From contig NC_088300.1 of assembly GCF_032854445.1 (NCBI RefSeq), positions 17,331,191 through 17,395,190 of the forward strand: a stretch of 64,000 bases of DNA. Reading direction: 5' to 3'. Numbering within the stretch: position 1 is the first letter of the stretch; each line of letters starts with the position of its first letter. Origin of the DNA: Liolophura sinensis (taxonomy: Eukaryota; Mollusca; Polyplacophora; Chitonida; Chitonidae). The notes beneath the pieces are model-generated. The model did not search any database, was not told the DNA's origin, and was given only the letters and a program-made list of their open reading frames with translations. Positions 23,520 to 36,005 of this stretch are shown piece by piece. The position numbers and the translations under genes are program-made.

Positions 23520-24010
23520 AAAGTAAGAAAATACAGCATGGAGAGCAAAAACACAGTGGCCATGATCACTACAGTTGGCAAATGGTCACACGTAGCCCAT
23601 TATATCCACAAACTCAATTTACCTCAGTTACAGTTTTATTCTAACTGTTCATGTAATGCTTAAACAGTACCACCTCGAACGCCATTTTTGTAAACAGAGA
23701 AAAATGCAGTGCTATTGATGACAATATATCAGACATCGCTGCATGGTCTACAGAAATCTGTATAGTTGAAATATCATACACAAAACAGTAACACGACAAC
23801 AATGTCCAGGACTCGAGAATTTCAGTGCAAATGTAGATACATACAAAGCAAGAAAAGGTGGTGGCGAGTGCAAAAGTCGGCAAATGCATGGGGAAATTGG
23901 GTTTACCTAAGTTACAGAGAGTTATTCTTACTGTTCATGTAAATGCTTAAATGTACTAGCAACCTAACTTACCCTGAGCACCATGTCTTTAAACAAAATT
24001 AGAATCACGT
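23520..24010 (+). repeat. Degenerate tandem duplication, period ~285 bp
   Basis: ttggcaaatg, tttacctcagttacag, tgttcatgtaatgcttaaa and cgccatttttgtaaac in the first unit recur about 285 bp later as tcggcaaatg, tttacctaagttacag, tgttcatgtaaatgcttaaa and caccatgtctttaaac. Confidence 0.55.
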
Positions 24011-25067
24011 GTAAAGTAATACATGATTGTAAAACAGCAAAAAGTGCAAACAGATGCAGCTGATTCGCCTAAAATGCATACGTTTACATCTTCCTGGTAA
24101 TTATTTCTAATCTTTATATAATAAATGAATTGTAACAAATATTTAAAACTATTATATCAACGATGTAGCACAAATGTTTTCATTAATTCATTTGTTCAAT
24201 AAGATTTTGAAGTGACGATATATACAGATGTGAAAATTAAATGGTAAATTATCCTTACCTAAAATCCCTTCAAATAAATAAGAGATTTACTGTTATATAA
24301 TGAACCAGGTAATTTATTCTATTCACGAGTACCCTTAGTAATAGTCAGTGATTATTACATTTCAGAATAATAACAATGCCAATTCACATGCACAGTTTTG
24401 TTAAATTAGTGCGTGTCCAGTTATGAATTCTTATAATCCTAAAATTGAATTACATGTAACTCTTATTTTCATTCGCATAATGTAAGTAGAGTCATGTTAT
24501 TACTGTTAAAGATAACACAATAACTTCTTTTTAAAAAGCTGTAAAACCAAGATAAAATTGTATTCTTCTAATATTTCCGCTGAAAAAGACAATGATTAAG
24601 ATAAAGCAACCAATCTGAGGAAAGAGAGTACATTCTGTTCACCCTTTCCACAATGCTGCTCAAATGCATAGACAGTTTGTTATACCATTGTCTCTTACGT
24701 AAAAAGGGTAAAACTAATTTCGCGATGGCGTATGCATATATCGGTTACCACGTGTTGGTTATTCATAGAGCTGAAATGATATGAAGTGAAGTTAGCTGAT
24801 ATTGCTCTAAATGTTCATCATGTCAAAGCCCTTCCATTCAATTAATCAACAAACTAATTTTACAGGGAAAGAACTAGGGGTATACATAAAATTAGTACAT
24901 CACTTATATTTAACCCATTTTATTTATTTTATTTTATTTAGCTACTCCAAGTTTTAATCAACATTAATTAGTGTTGATAACATGCTCTGAGACGTGTACT
25001 AAATTTCTGAAAACTATTAACACATCAAATGTACATATTAATATATACATTCTTAACAGTTTAAATG

Positions 25068-25264
25068 CAGTCGCTGTGAGTTGAAGTCCAGCTCATGTTG
25101 GCTTCCTCTCCGGCCGTACGTGGGAAGGTCTGCAGCAACCTGCGGATAGTCGTGGGTTTCCCCGGGCTCTGCCCGGTTTCCTCCCACCATAATGCTGGCT
25201 GCCGTCGTATAACTGAAATATTCTTGAGTACGGTGTAAAACACCAAAATAAATAAATAAATAAA
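25068..25264 (+). repeat. SINE family A, 5'-truncated, with 14-bp target-site duplication
   Basis: It starts inside the head at cagtcgctgtgagttgaag and runs through ccaccataatgctggctgcc to gtaaaacaccaaaataaata. taacagtttaaatg flanks it at 25054-25067 and 25265-25278, showing retrotransposition by a truncated copy. It landed at the end of repeat R3 copy 2. Confidence 0.92.
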
Positions 25265-25278
25265 TAACAGTTTAAATG

Positions 25279-25510
25279 AAAGACATCACTGAAAACTGTC
25301 GACTACTTCTCTTTGTATGATTCCGTCCTAATTCAGTACTTGATATACTTTCTGAAGTTCTTGATCTTAGTTGCTGGTTTGTACTAAACGTCGTTTTGGT
25401 AATTGGCTTTGCAATTACTGACCTGGAACGTCCATATTGGCTTACGGCCGGTATACGAATATCTGATTCGATGCATAGACATAAAACTAAGCCTGCGCTG
25501 GTATGCATAA
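25279..25510 (-). repeat. Dispersed repeat R3, copy 2
   Basis: The reverse complement reads cgtataccggccgtaagcc, caaaacgacgtttagtacaa, cagcaac and gtcgacagttttcagtgatg, matching copies at 22.5 and 32.4 kb. A short ORF gives CIESDIRIPAVSQ. Copy 3 has CVETDILDIPAVNQ in the equivalent frame. Confidence 0.65.
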
Positions 25511-25655
25511 TCTTTATGTAGGAATATTTGAATGGATAACAGACTGTGGTTTAATCCCGCATCGGCAAAATTTCAACCATATTGTGACGAGAACATGAAA
25601 CGATATGACTGTGAGATCATCAAAATTAAATACACTGTAAACATAGAATTAATGG

Positions 25656-25658
<3 letters not shown>

Positions 25659-25731
<73 letters not shown>
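25659..25731. repeat. (TA)n microsatellite
   Basis: About 36 uninterrupted TA units. The IYIYIY reading frame over it is meaningless. Confidence 0.97.
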
Positions 25732-25734
<3 letters not shown>

Positions 25735-26109
25735 CTATATTTTCTTAGGACAGATCAAGGACCCTCAAATATTTCCCTCAACAAATCTACACAGTTAGCA
25801 AGGATATATGTCCGGTGCTCTATCGGCATCACATCAGCACACTTGGGAGCAATACTCCCAAAGAATATTTCATAGTGGCCGCGGAATAATCCTTGACCAA
25901 CGTGTTGAAAATCCAGTTCATGTTGGTGTTGCTGTCACTTAAGACTATTGTCATGTCAACTATTCTCCCCTTGGGCAGTATATACATTGCAGCCAATCTT
26001 GCCACCGAAAAATCTTTAAACCAACAGACTTTAAATGGTTTCCGACGCGTTATTGAAAACATCCAAAGCCAAGCGAAAGCTATAGACGGACATTTTCAAA
26101 ACAAGCTAT

Positions 26110-27600
26110 AAAGAAAGTAAACCTCAGTTGATATACTAAAACTACGTTAACATTTTTAAAATATATTTTGTATTGTATTCAAAAATATAAGATAATTTAT
26201 GATATAGGCAAAAACCTAAATTATGAATATTACATTCGTCATTAAGGCTGTCAAATAGCTCAAACATAAACTCGACTGTGTATATACCGTAAATCTTATA
26301 ATATAATAGAACCTTCGTCGATTATATCGTCAAAGTGGACAAAGACAACGAGAATATGTCTTATGCCGTATCAGATATCTCGGGGAAAACTTGGAGCTAT
26401 AAGCTCCTTTCATGAAGACCTAGGCATATGTACACATGGATTCAATAATTATCAGTCATAATTTAAAGTGTAGATTTATAACTATAAATAAACTAAGTGC
26501 GGAACTAACAGTGATTTATGTAAAATAGTCTGAGGAAATTTAACACGCGATTTTCTCTGTACACTTCCCAGGCGAAATAAATAAGCCTAAATATAGGCGA
26601 AACGTTGGTCTATTTTTTAAATCAGTAACTGGCAATTTTTATTTTTTAAACCAAATATCTGAGCGTCAGTCTCCCTTTTAAGAAAATGTTTCTTCGACCT
26701 CAGACTTGGTAGATGTTAACATCTACCAGGGGACAATGTACGCCAATATACAATTAGCTAAATGTAGCCCATTTTACAAGATGTACAAGATTGTACAAGA
26801 TGTAAAAATTAATTTCTTGAAAGAAATAACCAAGGAGCTTCCGTTTCATAGAAAGTACTATATTAAAGTTTAAGCATTGAGACAGTCACTGTTGGAATCT
26901 GTCCCAAATTGTGTTCTAGGTGAGCAGTTACAAGATAATGCTCAATACAATCAATCTGACCACACCAGATACAGGTAGGGTATTCCAAAACTGTTAATGA
27001 AAACAAATATCTGTTACATGGATAACACAATGAAGCAGTTTAAACTGCATAGACTTGAGTTGTAAGGCAGAGTCCACATTAAAAATTATCAGGTATATTC
27101 TTAATATCAGCGTTGGTAAAATAGACATGTGACAGTTGCCAGTAAAGAAAACGTGTTATACTATGGTAAACTTCGATGAAAACTGTCAAGGAGCTGGTGT
27201 AAAGCGCTCATGGGGGCTATGGATTATCTCCCTTACACCATGCCAGTTGCCACGGGATTTAAGTAGCCGTGTCGATCACCTCCTTGTTTTCGAAAACAAT
27301 GTCTTCTTGGTCATCTTTAAAAAACTATGAACACAACTGTGTTCATAACAATGAAACACACCTCGACTTAACAATGTACGTGGGAATGGGACAAACCCTG
27401 ACAGTAAGCTATGGATGCATGCCTTTAACGGATATGCATGTATGTTAAGTGACCACTTCCTTCGGCAGCTGACTTCACTTGTGAAACATCTTCCTGAAGA
27501 TGTGCTCATTATCGATTTTTCTACTGGACCTGAATTTTTGTCTTTGCTGCAGGAATTTCCGGTAGAGACAGAATCCTAATCTGCGAATAGTGATGACTCA
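26110..27600. other. Gene-poor stretch
   Basis: No exon or repeat that I can support. A small inverted repeat (ggtgtaaag and cttacacc) lies at about 27198-27240. Confidence 0.35.
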
Positions 27601-27654
27601 GCACGATTAGCGGACATGCGCAGTGGACCATGCCACGTGGACTGAAACACGTCA

Positions 27655-27815
27655 TGTAGAACATTTACCTTTGCTATCCTCCCAGGGAGCTACGTGGGTG
27701 CCGGGGTACCTCTCACAGGTCAAGGGCAGCATCCTGAAATCAGTACAATAACACTCAAGCTTTAAATGTGCATGTTTGGAGGAAAACTTTGAGCAAGATA
27801 TCCAACATGCCGCCA
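27655..27815 (-). other. Candidate first exon or promoter with an AACATGGCGGC initiator motif
   Basis: On the minus strand gcaaacatggcggcatg lies at about 27806-27822. It resembles the YY1-type initiator seen around start codons of housekeeping genes. Farther along, gtactgatttcag and AGCAAAGgtaaatg look like an acceptor/donor pair around MLPLTCERYPGTHVAPWED (about 27668-27743). I recognise no protein family and can link no further exon. Confidence 0.2.
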
Positions 27816-27849
27816 TGTTTGCGCTGTTCATGATATTCAATATAACAGT

Positions 27850-29528
27850 AGGCTATATAACGCACATGCGCAAGCAGACTTTTTGAAAACAAAAGAGACA
27901 AAATTAAGATCTGAAAGTATTCATTTGCATTAAATTACAGCATCACTGTTTGAATGACGAATTCATATGTTATGGAGAAAGCAGACAATTAATGCATGGG
28001 GCGAACCAAAATATTTTAACACTGATTAAAAAAAAATTATGCACAAAACCTTTCCGTAACAAAACACTCTACGTGCAGGTATTTAACAAGATTGCATAAT
28101 TTTATACGAGACCTGAATTTACTTATTTCAGGTACTATATGTTCATAGTAATATACTTTTTTGTAATCTGTATCAATATAATTTTACCCGCATGTGTGAT
28201 CAGCTCATTTGCTGCATTGGGTTTTCACTGATTATGTCCACACTTTGTCATTAAAATTTTAGACCATTTGTTGCACACCTAAATTTTCCATTCCTTTTAC
28301 ACATAAATGACAATTTATAAAGTTTATATTGGGCATTCACTTGATAAACACCAGGTGTTCATAAATTCATAAAATGTACATACACCTAGAAGATATCATT
28401 TAAATAGTAAAGCAGACTAAATCCTTGAGCTGTTTCGTACATACTATATTTATATATGCAGACTGTTCCGTATATATGCTCCATAATCGGCTGTTATTCT
28501 GGAAGAGTAATTCCCAAAATTTAATTCTTAAACTAACACAAAAAATTAAATATGACAGCAGACATAATTTATGATAAATGTATTATTATTATTATTAGTT
28601 TATATTGGTAGGGTAAGAAAATGATAGTGTTGTTTGACTTTTGGAACTTTCTCTGAAGAGTGAGGTTAAGCTGTTGACAGTCAATATACGACTCGAAAGT
28701 AGTTCTTGTTTTATGTGCGTGGTCACCTGCATGTTTTGGTCACATTTTGCTATATCAGTAAAATGAAAAAGTGGTGAATGTTTCACATACATGTGTTAGG
28801 AGGTATGATAATGCTTATAAAAAACTATAGCGTTTGTAATTCCAGTAAAAAAAGATTTACTCCACAACAATGATTTTCGAAAAAGTTCAAGGAATCTGTA
28901 ACAAAAATTTAAATAAAATTTTTAAGCGATTACCACAATATTACATATAGGGGCAAAATTGCTACAACTGAAAATTCCCTCACGTCAAAACTAAACAGTT
29001 TGTTTGAGCTTGTCTGAGTAAGGATATAGTGTACCTCCACACCCACATCGCACAGAATCCTGTGGGATGCAGATGCGTGAAATATTCCACATGTATATAC
29101 CGTTCTGACATAAATACATGTATTATATATTTGTTATATAAATTAAATATAGGCTTATATACTTCGGTGCTTACATTCGTGATGCTGTAATATACAGTAT
29201 AGGCGTGGTGAAAATGTTATACTTATGTATATCAAGAGACATTTCTTGACAAAATTATAAAGAAATAGAGACCAGAAGCTTCATCTGTAACAAGAGGTTA
29301 CAGGTGTAACCATGCGCTTCATATGATGTATATTAATTAGTAACACTACGCAGATAAAAAAAAAATAAATAAATAACCTGGATAGTTTTAAAACAAATTC
29401 TGTACAGTGATTGGAAATACATGCAGATACAAATTTAGTATAAACTTACTCCACATTATATAGCTTTATAATCTGTATGACTAAAAAATTAATGATAAAA
29501 TTGACAACTACTTCAACAAGAACGCCTT
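27850..29528. other. AT-rich stretch without recognised genes
   Basis: No exons, named repeats or RNA genes seen. Small (ATT)n at about 28580-28598. Confidence 0.4.
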
Positions 29529-29529
29529 G

Positions 29530-31675
29530 AAAATGAATGCAGCATCGATATCACAATATATCAAAATAAATTTTTTGAAAAATTTGTTTCTTCCTGTGCA
29601 GATAAGGTAACTAGCTACATGTAACAAATTCTGATTGCGTGTTTATACACACCCTGTGTCTCAGGAGCCCTTACACATAACTGTAAATTATTAAGAGCGA
29701 TAAGTAAAACATTATCTTAACTGTATGCATAAAAAAGAGATAAAAGGAAATATATTTATCAACAAAAAACGTCCACTTCTTGCTGTCCTGTGACAATACC
29801 AGAATGTAACTGCTATATAAGCGCTTATGGAAAACGCTGCAATCCACCATATATAGGCCTACGTGCAAACATTTTTTAAGTTAAAAGATATAAGATCCAT
29901 TAATAGCCTTCGTATTCAAGAACGGTGCCAAATCACACCAGAACAGATTATATAAATCAACCTCAATTTGTTTCCCTGTGTTAAAGTCAGATTAATGATT
30001 ACTTATTTTAAAACATCAGTTTGGCCAGGACATATGTTATCATATGGAGCAGGTAGAAACTTTTTTTTAGTGTTTCTAAGTGTTCCTAGAAAGTCTGTTG
30101 TCTGAGTGAAGCTAGAATGTCTATCCTGCTATGGCAACAGATTATTTTGTAAATATAGCAGACACATTCTATTAATTCAACATAAAGATTCTGCATAGAT
30201 GTTAAATATGACAAAGTATTATGTTATAATAACAGAATACATTTCTTCGATCACTCAGACAACAGGCTTTATGTTAAATTTAACAAACTTTTTTGAGTGC
30301 ATACATATAGAACCTTCTGTCAATTTTGTTGGCCGTGGAAATGAATGCAATATCGATATCACAATATATCAAAAATATTTTTAAAAATTTGTTTCTGCCT
30401 GAGCAGATAAGGTAACTAGCTACATGTAACAAATTCTGATTGCGTGTTTAGACACACCCTGTGTCTCAGGAGCCCTTACACATAACTGTAAATTTATTAA
30501 GAGCGATAAGTAAAACATTATCTTAACTGTATGCATAAAAAAGAGATAAAAGGAAATATATTTATCAACAAAAACGTCCACTTCTTGCTGTCCTGTGACA
30601 ATACCAGAATGTAACTGCTATATAAGCGCTTATGGAAAACGCTGCAATCCACCATATATACGTGCAAACATTTTTTAAGTTAAAAGATATAAGATCCATT
30701 AATAGCCTTCGTATTCAAGAACGGTGCCAAATCACACCAGAACAGATTATATAAATCAACCTCAATTTGTTTCCCTGTGTTAAAGTCAGATTAATTGATT
30801 ACTTATTTTAAAACATCAGTTTGGCCAGGACATATGTTATCATATGGAGCAGGTAGAAACGTTTTTTAGTGTTTCTAAGTGTTCCTAGAAAGTCTGTTGT
30901 CTGAGTGAAGCTAGAATGTCTATCCTGCTATGGCAACAGATTATTTTGTTAAATATAGCAGACACATTCTATAAATTCAACATAAAGATTCTGAATAGAT
31001 GTTAAATATGACAAAGTCTTATGTTATAATAACAGAATACATTCTACGATCACTCAGACAACAGGCTTTATGTTAAATTTAACAAACTTTTTTGAGTGCA
31101 TACATATAGAACCTTCTGTCAATTTTGTTGGCCGTGGAAATGAATGCAATATCGATATCACAATATATCAAAAATATTTTTAAAAATTTGTTTCTGCCTG
31201 AGCAGATAACGTAACTAGCTACATGTAACAAATTCTGATTGCGTGTTTAGACACACACTGTGTCTCAGGAGCCCTTACACATAACTGTAAATTTATTAAG
31301 AGCGATAAGTAAAACATTATCTTAACTGTATGCATAAAAAAGAGATAAAAGGAAATATATTTATCAACAAAAACGTCCACTTCTTGCTGTCCTGTGACAA
31401 TACCAGAATGTAACTGCTATATAAGCGCTTATGGAAAACGCTGCAATCCACCATATATACGTGCAAACATTTTTTAAGTTAAAAGATATAAGATCCATTA
31501 ATAGCCTTCGTATTCAAGAACGGTGCCAAATCACACCAGAACAGATTATATAAAACAACCTCAATTTGTTTCCCTGTGTTAAAGTCAGATTAATTGATTA
31601 CTTATTTAAAAACATCAGTTTGACCAGGATTGCATGTTATCATACAGAGCAAATAGAAATTTTTTTTAGTGTTTC
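29530..31675 (+). repeat. Tandem repeat, ~800-bp unit, 2.7 copies
   Basis: Units start at about 29530, 30336 and 31136. The anchor gataaggtaactagctacat recurs at 29601, 30406 and 31205 (last copy gataacg). Spacing is about 805 and 799 bp, with very high identity. Each unit has a 5' block (tgtaacaaattctgattgcg onward) and a 3' block. The 3' block holds a decayed relative of the TA-flanked MITE found at 35.4 kb (gtctgttgtctgagtgaagc to aaatttaacaaac). The third unit stops before the MITE block. The high identity implies recent duplication. Confidence 0.9.
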
Positions 31676-31791
31676 TTTGTAAAAGTAGAGAATACCCTCG
31701 GTTTTTAAAAAGATGGCGTACACATACCAGACCAATGAAGATTCACAAAAGCACATCAGCACTACAGGAAAGTGTGCACATGCGCGTTAGT

Positions 31792-31820
31792 CCACCATAT
31801 ATCCTAACCATATATGGTGG
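31792..31820. repeat. Perfect hairpin, 11-bp stem, 7-nt loop
   Basis: ccaccatatat (31792-31802), loop cctaacc, atatatggtgg (31810-31820). The stem sequence ccaccatatat also occurs once in each ~800-bp unit just to the left. Confidence 0.75.
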
Positions 31821-32369
31821 TATATCAGTGCATGTGAGTGAGTGGTCAAACCCAGCTCATCTCCATACAGCTGGGGGCGACAGTACATCATTATAGCAGC
31901 ATAGCATAAAATGAACGACTACAGTTCGGCGAAACAGACTTTGGGTGGAAATTCAATGGCATTCGGACATTTCAAAACAAATCCCTAATCGCGGAAAGGC
32001 GCTGCATTCCTCCCGTGTCGTGAGACAATTAATTTGTGAAAGTGGGACTTTTCGCAAATAATCTCCCCCCTTTCATGAAAAGCTGATAGTGTCAAGCTGG
32101 CAGCAATGAATTGTTGAATCATCATATCGATTTAATGTGCCCTTCCTCCTAGAATGGGGGCGGGAGTGATACTTTGGTGGATAAACAAATAAAACAAAAT
32201 AAATAACTCGAAAGACGTTCCATTCTCCATGTATAGACTTAACTTACATGTATCACAGGGAATTTGTTTTTATCTAAAGAATTTTAAAATACTACATAAA
32301 AATGTATACATTCAGAAACTCTTGATTACACAGAACAATGAAAAATGCGTTTTAGTATACTTCAATCTA

Positions 32370-32850
32370 TGCGTCGAAACCGACATTTTGGATATACCAG
32401 CCGTAAACCAAGAACAAAGTTTCAGGTCAATAACGCAAATTCCAAAAACGACGTATAACACAAACCACCAAAGAAGTAAAAAAGTATATGAAGTAAGAAA
32501 ATAGGACTGAATCATGCAAAGAGAAGCACTCGACAGTTTTCAATGATGTTGGAAAGACACAAGGTATGTTCTGGGTGACTGAGTGAAATCAGTACTCAAA
32601 TCGTGTACCGTACTCGAATATAAGTTGTCGATAACAAAATATGTATCTCACTTGCGCTTTGATTGCAACTGTTCATATATAGCGAGGCGATGTAATTAAA
32701 CACTTGAATATACTGCCCCTACCTCCGGGTTAAGCGGAATTACACACAGCATGAAGAAGAGCGCGAGGGAGTCTGGACGCTCTGTGCATAGTTACTTACA
32801 AACGAATTATACTCATTGTAAAACGTAAGAAACTTGTAGCGAAGGCACCT
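32370..32850 (+). repeat. Dispersed repeat R3, copy 3
   Basis: The longest of three copies. Shared blocks include gatataccagccgtaaacc, aaacgacgtataacacaaac, ctcgacagttttcaatgatg, ttgattgcaactgttcatat and gagtctggacgctctgtgca. A 91-residue ORF (32229-32504) overlaps its start but ends in the repeat and has no known domain. Confidence 0.65.
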
Positions 32851-33400
32851 ATATACTGATACAACCTTTTTGGAATTTCTCTTCCAAAAAACAAAACAAA
32901 AAAAAAAATGTCTGATTTTTTTGTATTTTTTATATTATCATTTGATTCCTATTTCTACACCATAACAAAGTAAAACACTGTTCATCCTGAGGTATGAATA
33001 TGACAGTGCTTGCCTTTAGACGGCATAGTTACGAAGAAAAACACTCTTGGGTGGACCACTATATGTGCATACATGGTTCAGTATTTACTCTGGATAACTG
33101 TACACATGCGCAGAAGAAATGTACAGTTCAATACTTGTGTACATATTTCTGTACAATGACTTGAACACTAAAAGTTTCCTTGTATTCGTACGTATATGTA
33201 CCATTTTTTGTCCATATTTGGACATCTTAGGTACATACATTCCATACAAGGTTGTGATGAAACAATTCTGGCTTATTTTCATATAAATGTCTCATAGCCA
33301 TGCACCACAGCATTTCTTTTGGCACGTGGCAATACTTTGTGTTTTTCTTAAATATGGAAAACGTTTACTCTGTTATTATTTACTACAACAAGCGCCATCT

Positions 33401-33491
33401 TACATACTTGTAAAGTACTTACATACTTATACTGTACTTACATACTTGTACTGTACTTACATACTTGTACTGTACTTACATACTTGTACTT
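33401..33491 (+). repeat. Short minisatellite, 19-bp unit
   Basis: About 4.5 copies of acatacttgtactgtactt. The apparent ORF translation (YLHTYTVLTYLYCTYI) is a product of the repeat. Confidence 0.85.
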
Positions 33492-34185
33492 GGATAGATC
33501 AAGCCCTTTGTGCCTCTGTTCCCGCCATGCTATATTTTCTGTAAACGTGTTTTCTAATTACACTTATCGTGTATAAATACAATACAATACATTTTTATTT
33601 GCATCAACAGTATATGCACAAACGAATGGTACATAGGGCCTATACAAAAGTCTATGAGTCAAAGAATTTTACATATGTTCAATATAAACGTTTATTATAC
33701 GTATGGTTCAGTATAAGCATTTATTTTACATACGTAAAAATATTTTAGCTTCTGTTTAAAAGTTTCGATTTAAAGGTAAGATTAATTTTTATTTGCACAT
33801 ATGTACAGAAGATTTCCATGCATGAACGTTTATTTCACATGTGTGCAAAAGAACTGGACTTGTGTACGGCCATTTTGCACACATGTATACATAGTTAGGG
33901 AATAAATATCGAAACGTCTTGCCATATATGTGCGCACAGTTAACAAATAAAAACATTGGAGCAATTCTTGCAAAAGTTGTTATCAAAATTGGAAGAACAA
34001 CTTTAATTAATACACTCCAGAGAACAAATTATAGGAACAGTAAACAGGCTTGTGTTCTATCGATTGAGGACTAATAACTATAGCAAGTTAAAATCACAAT
34101 ATGACATAGTACATGAACTTTGACAAAAATTACATACAGGAAGTTTGCTTAAAACATTAATATTTCGTGACTTATTCATTGCTCA

Positions 34186-34189
<4 letters not shown>

Positions 34190-34254
<65 letters not shown>
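34190..34254. repeat. (TA)n microsatellite
   Basis: About 32 TA units ending in ataatgtg. Confidence 0.97.
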
Positions 34255-34255
<1 letters not shown>

Positions 34256-34259
34256 GTGT

Positions 34260-35395
34260 TAATTGTCAACTTGACAGTGTCAGTGATGTCTTTGATCATA
34301 CAAATCACAGCCAGATAACATTTCATTGTCAACTCTCAACATTTCGAGGTTATACCGATTTACATAGACAACCTTCAGCAGCCACACTATCCCCTTTGCT
34401 TCCGCCAGATCATTGATACAAACAGAAAAAGCTTCGAAATCGTTAGAAACATTTATTCTGAAAGTATTTAAAAACATATACACATTTTGAACAATCCATC
34501 GAGTCATTTAAATGATTAAGATATTCTATAGTCCACACCTGCACAAGAGTTTATTTTAAATTTATAACATGTTAAACAATATTTGTTAACAATATATGGT
34601 AGTTGTGCGGTATCGACATGTAAATATGTTTGAGACTATTTATAACAGTCTATAAAACACCAATCAAATAAATACATTTATAATCTTTAAACTTATGAAC
34701 ATGTTTGTATTGACATCGCCATACATGATCTCCGATATATCCATTTAAAATTGGCCCTTTAAATTCTGTATTTCTTGTGTATAAGTGAAATAAAGGTTTA
34801 TATAGGTCTATGAAAAAATGTCCTACACACATGTACATGTAGGCCTTTACAAACGCCTGTATTTGTTTTTAAATTTCATGGGCTAACACGGTTGAAGATA
34901 CCAGCCGGTTTCGCTGTAACTCGATCGGATATCTCAACATGTCACACTACGTTTATATTCCATGTTGTGTCGTGCATGTAAGCCTATATGAACATGTGTA
35001 GGCATATATACAGTCTCCACTGTTAGATAGTATGTCTGCACGTGCAAGCGGTTCCCATGGCTACAGACTACATCTGTATTATGGCATAGTATGGCAGCCT
35101 TCAGCATATAGACTAATATGCATATATCCCCTATGTGTCCGTGCCGCAGCTCCGGCCATGGCGTCTTCTGTACATAAGCCTATATATATCCATACTGGCT
35201 TCATTACAAACAGCATAACTAGGGGGTCTTGTATTTTAACAATTATGCATGTACAATGAGAGTTTCGTTTCAAAGTATAAGTGTGTACCGCTATGTAAGT
35301 TACACAAATAAGTATATCCTTTATATCAAGAGTAGATATAACTTAATTTTCGCTTGATTGAAAAAGGTCGTATTATCCCCGCCCTTTGACTGAAC
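34260..35395. other. Gene-poor stretch
   Basis: No supported exon or repeat. Short ORFs in both strands have no recognisable motifs. Confidence 0.4.
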
Positions 35396-35397
35396 TA

Positions 35398-35624
35398 CAC
35401 TAAAAAATAATCTGTTAAATTTAACAAAAAGTCTGTTGTCGGAGCAAAGCTAGAATGTGTATTCTGCTATAGCAGCAGGTTATTTTGTTAAATATAGCGG
35501 ACACATTCTATTAATTCAACATAAAGATTCTGAATATGACAATGTATCATGTTATAATAACAGAATACATTCTAGCATCACTCATACAACAGACGTTCTG
35601 TTAAATTTAACCATTTTTTTAGTG
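35398..35624. mobile_element. MITE, 227 bp, TA-flanked, ~60-bp inverted repeats
   Basis: The left end is cactaaaaaataatctgtta then aatttaacaaaaagtctgtt. The right end, reverse-complemented, is cactaaaaaaatggttaaat then ttaacagaacgtctgttgta. Arms stay alike to about gctagaatgtgtattctg. TA flanks both ends (35396-35397, 35625-35626), as for Tc1/mariner-type insertions. No ORF. Decayed relatives lie inside the ~800-bp tandem units at 29.5-31.1 kb. Confidence 0.85.
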
Positions 35625-35878
35625 TATGGACCCTTCTGTCAATTTTGATGGCCGTATAACACTGAATGAGTGTCAATCATAAATACATATCCCTTTGGTA
35701 AAAATCTGTACATATCTTTCCTAAAAATAAACAACATATGCATCATCCGTTTCAAAATACATTTTGCAGACTTTTATGTTTATTCTGTAGATGAGCTACA
35801 TGCATAACCTAAACAGCTTAATGTTGGTGGTTTATGGAGCTATCTAGATGATCCTGTATACATATATAGTATTCATAT

Positions 35879-36004
<126 letters not shown>

Positions 36005-36005
36005 C

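Noticed and set aside
25532-25732. ORF ending in a long Ile-Tyr run
   Set aside because: The run is a (TA)n microsatellite, and the N-terminal part has no support. The same applies at 35818-36113 and 61030-61343, apart from the real bZIP exon at 61207-61317.
25829-26111. Overlapping ORFs on both strands (77 and 72 residues)
   Set aside because: Considered as an exon, but I recognise no family and see no matching splice partners.
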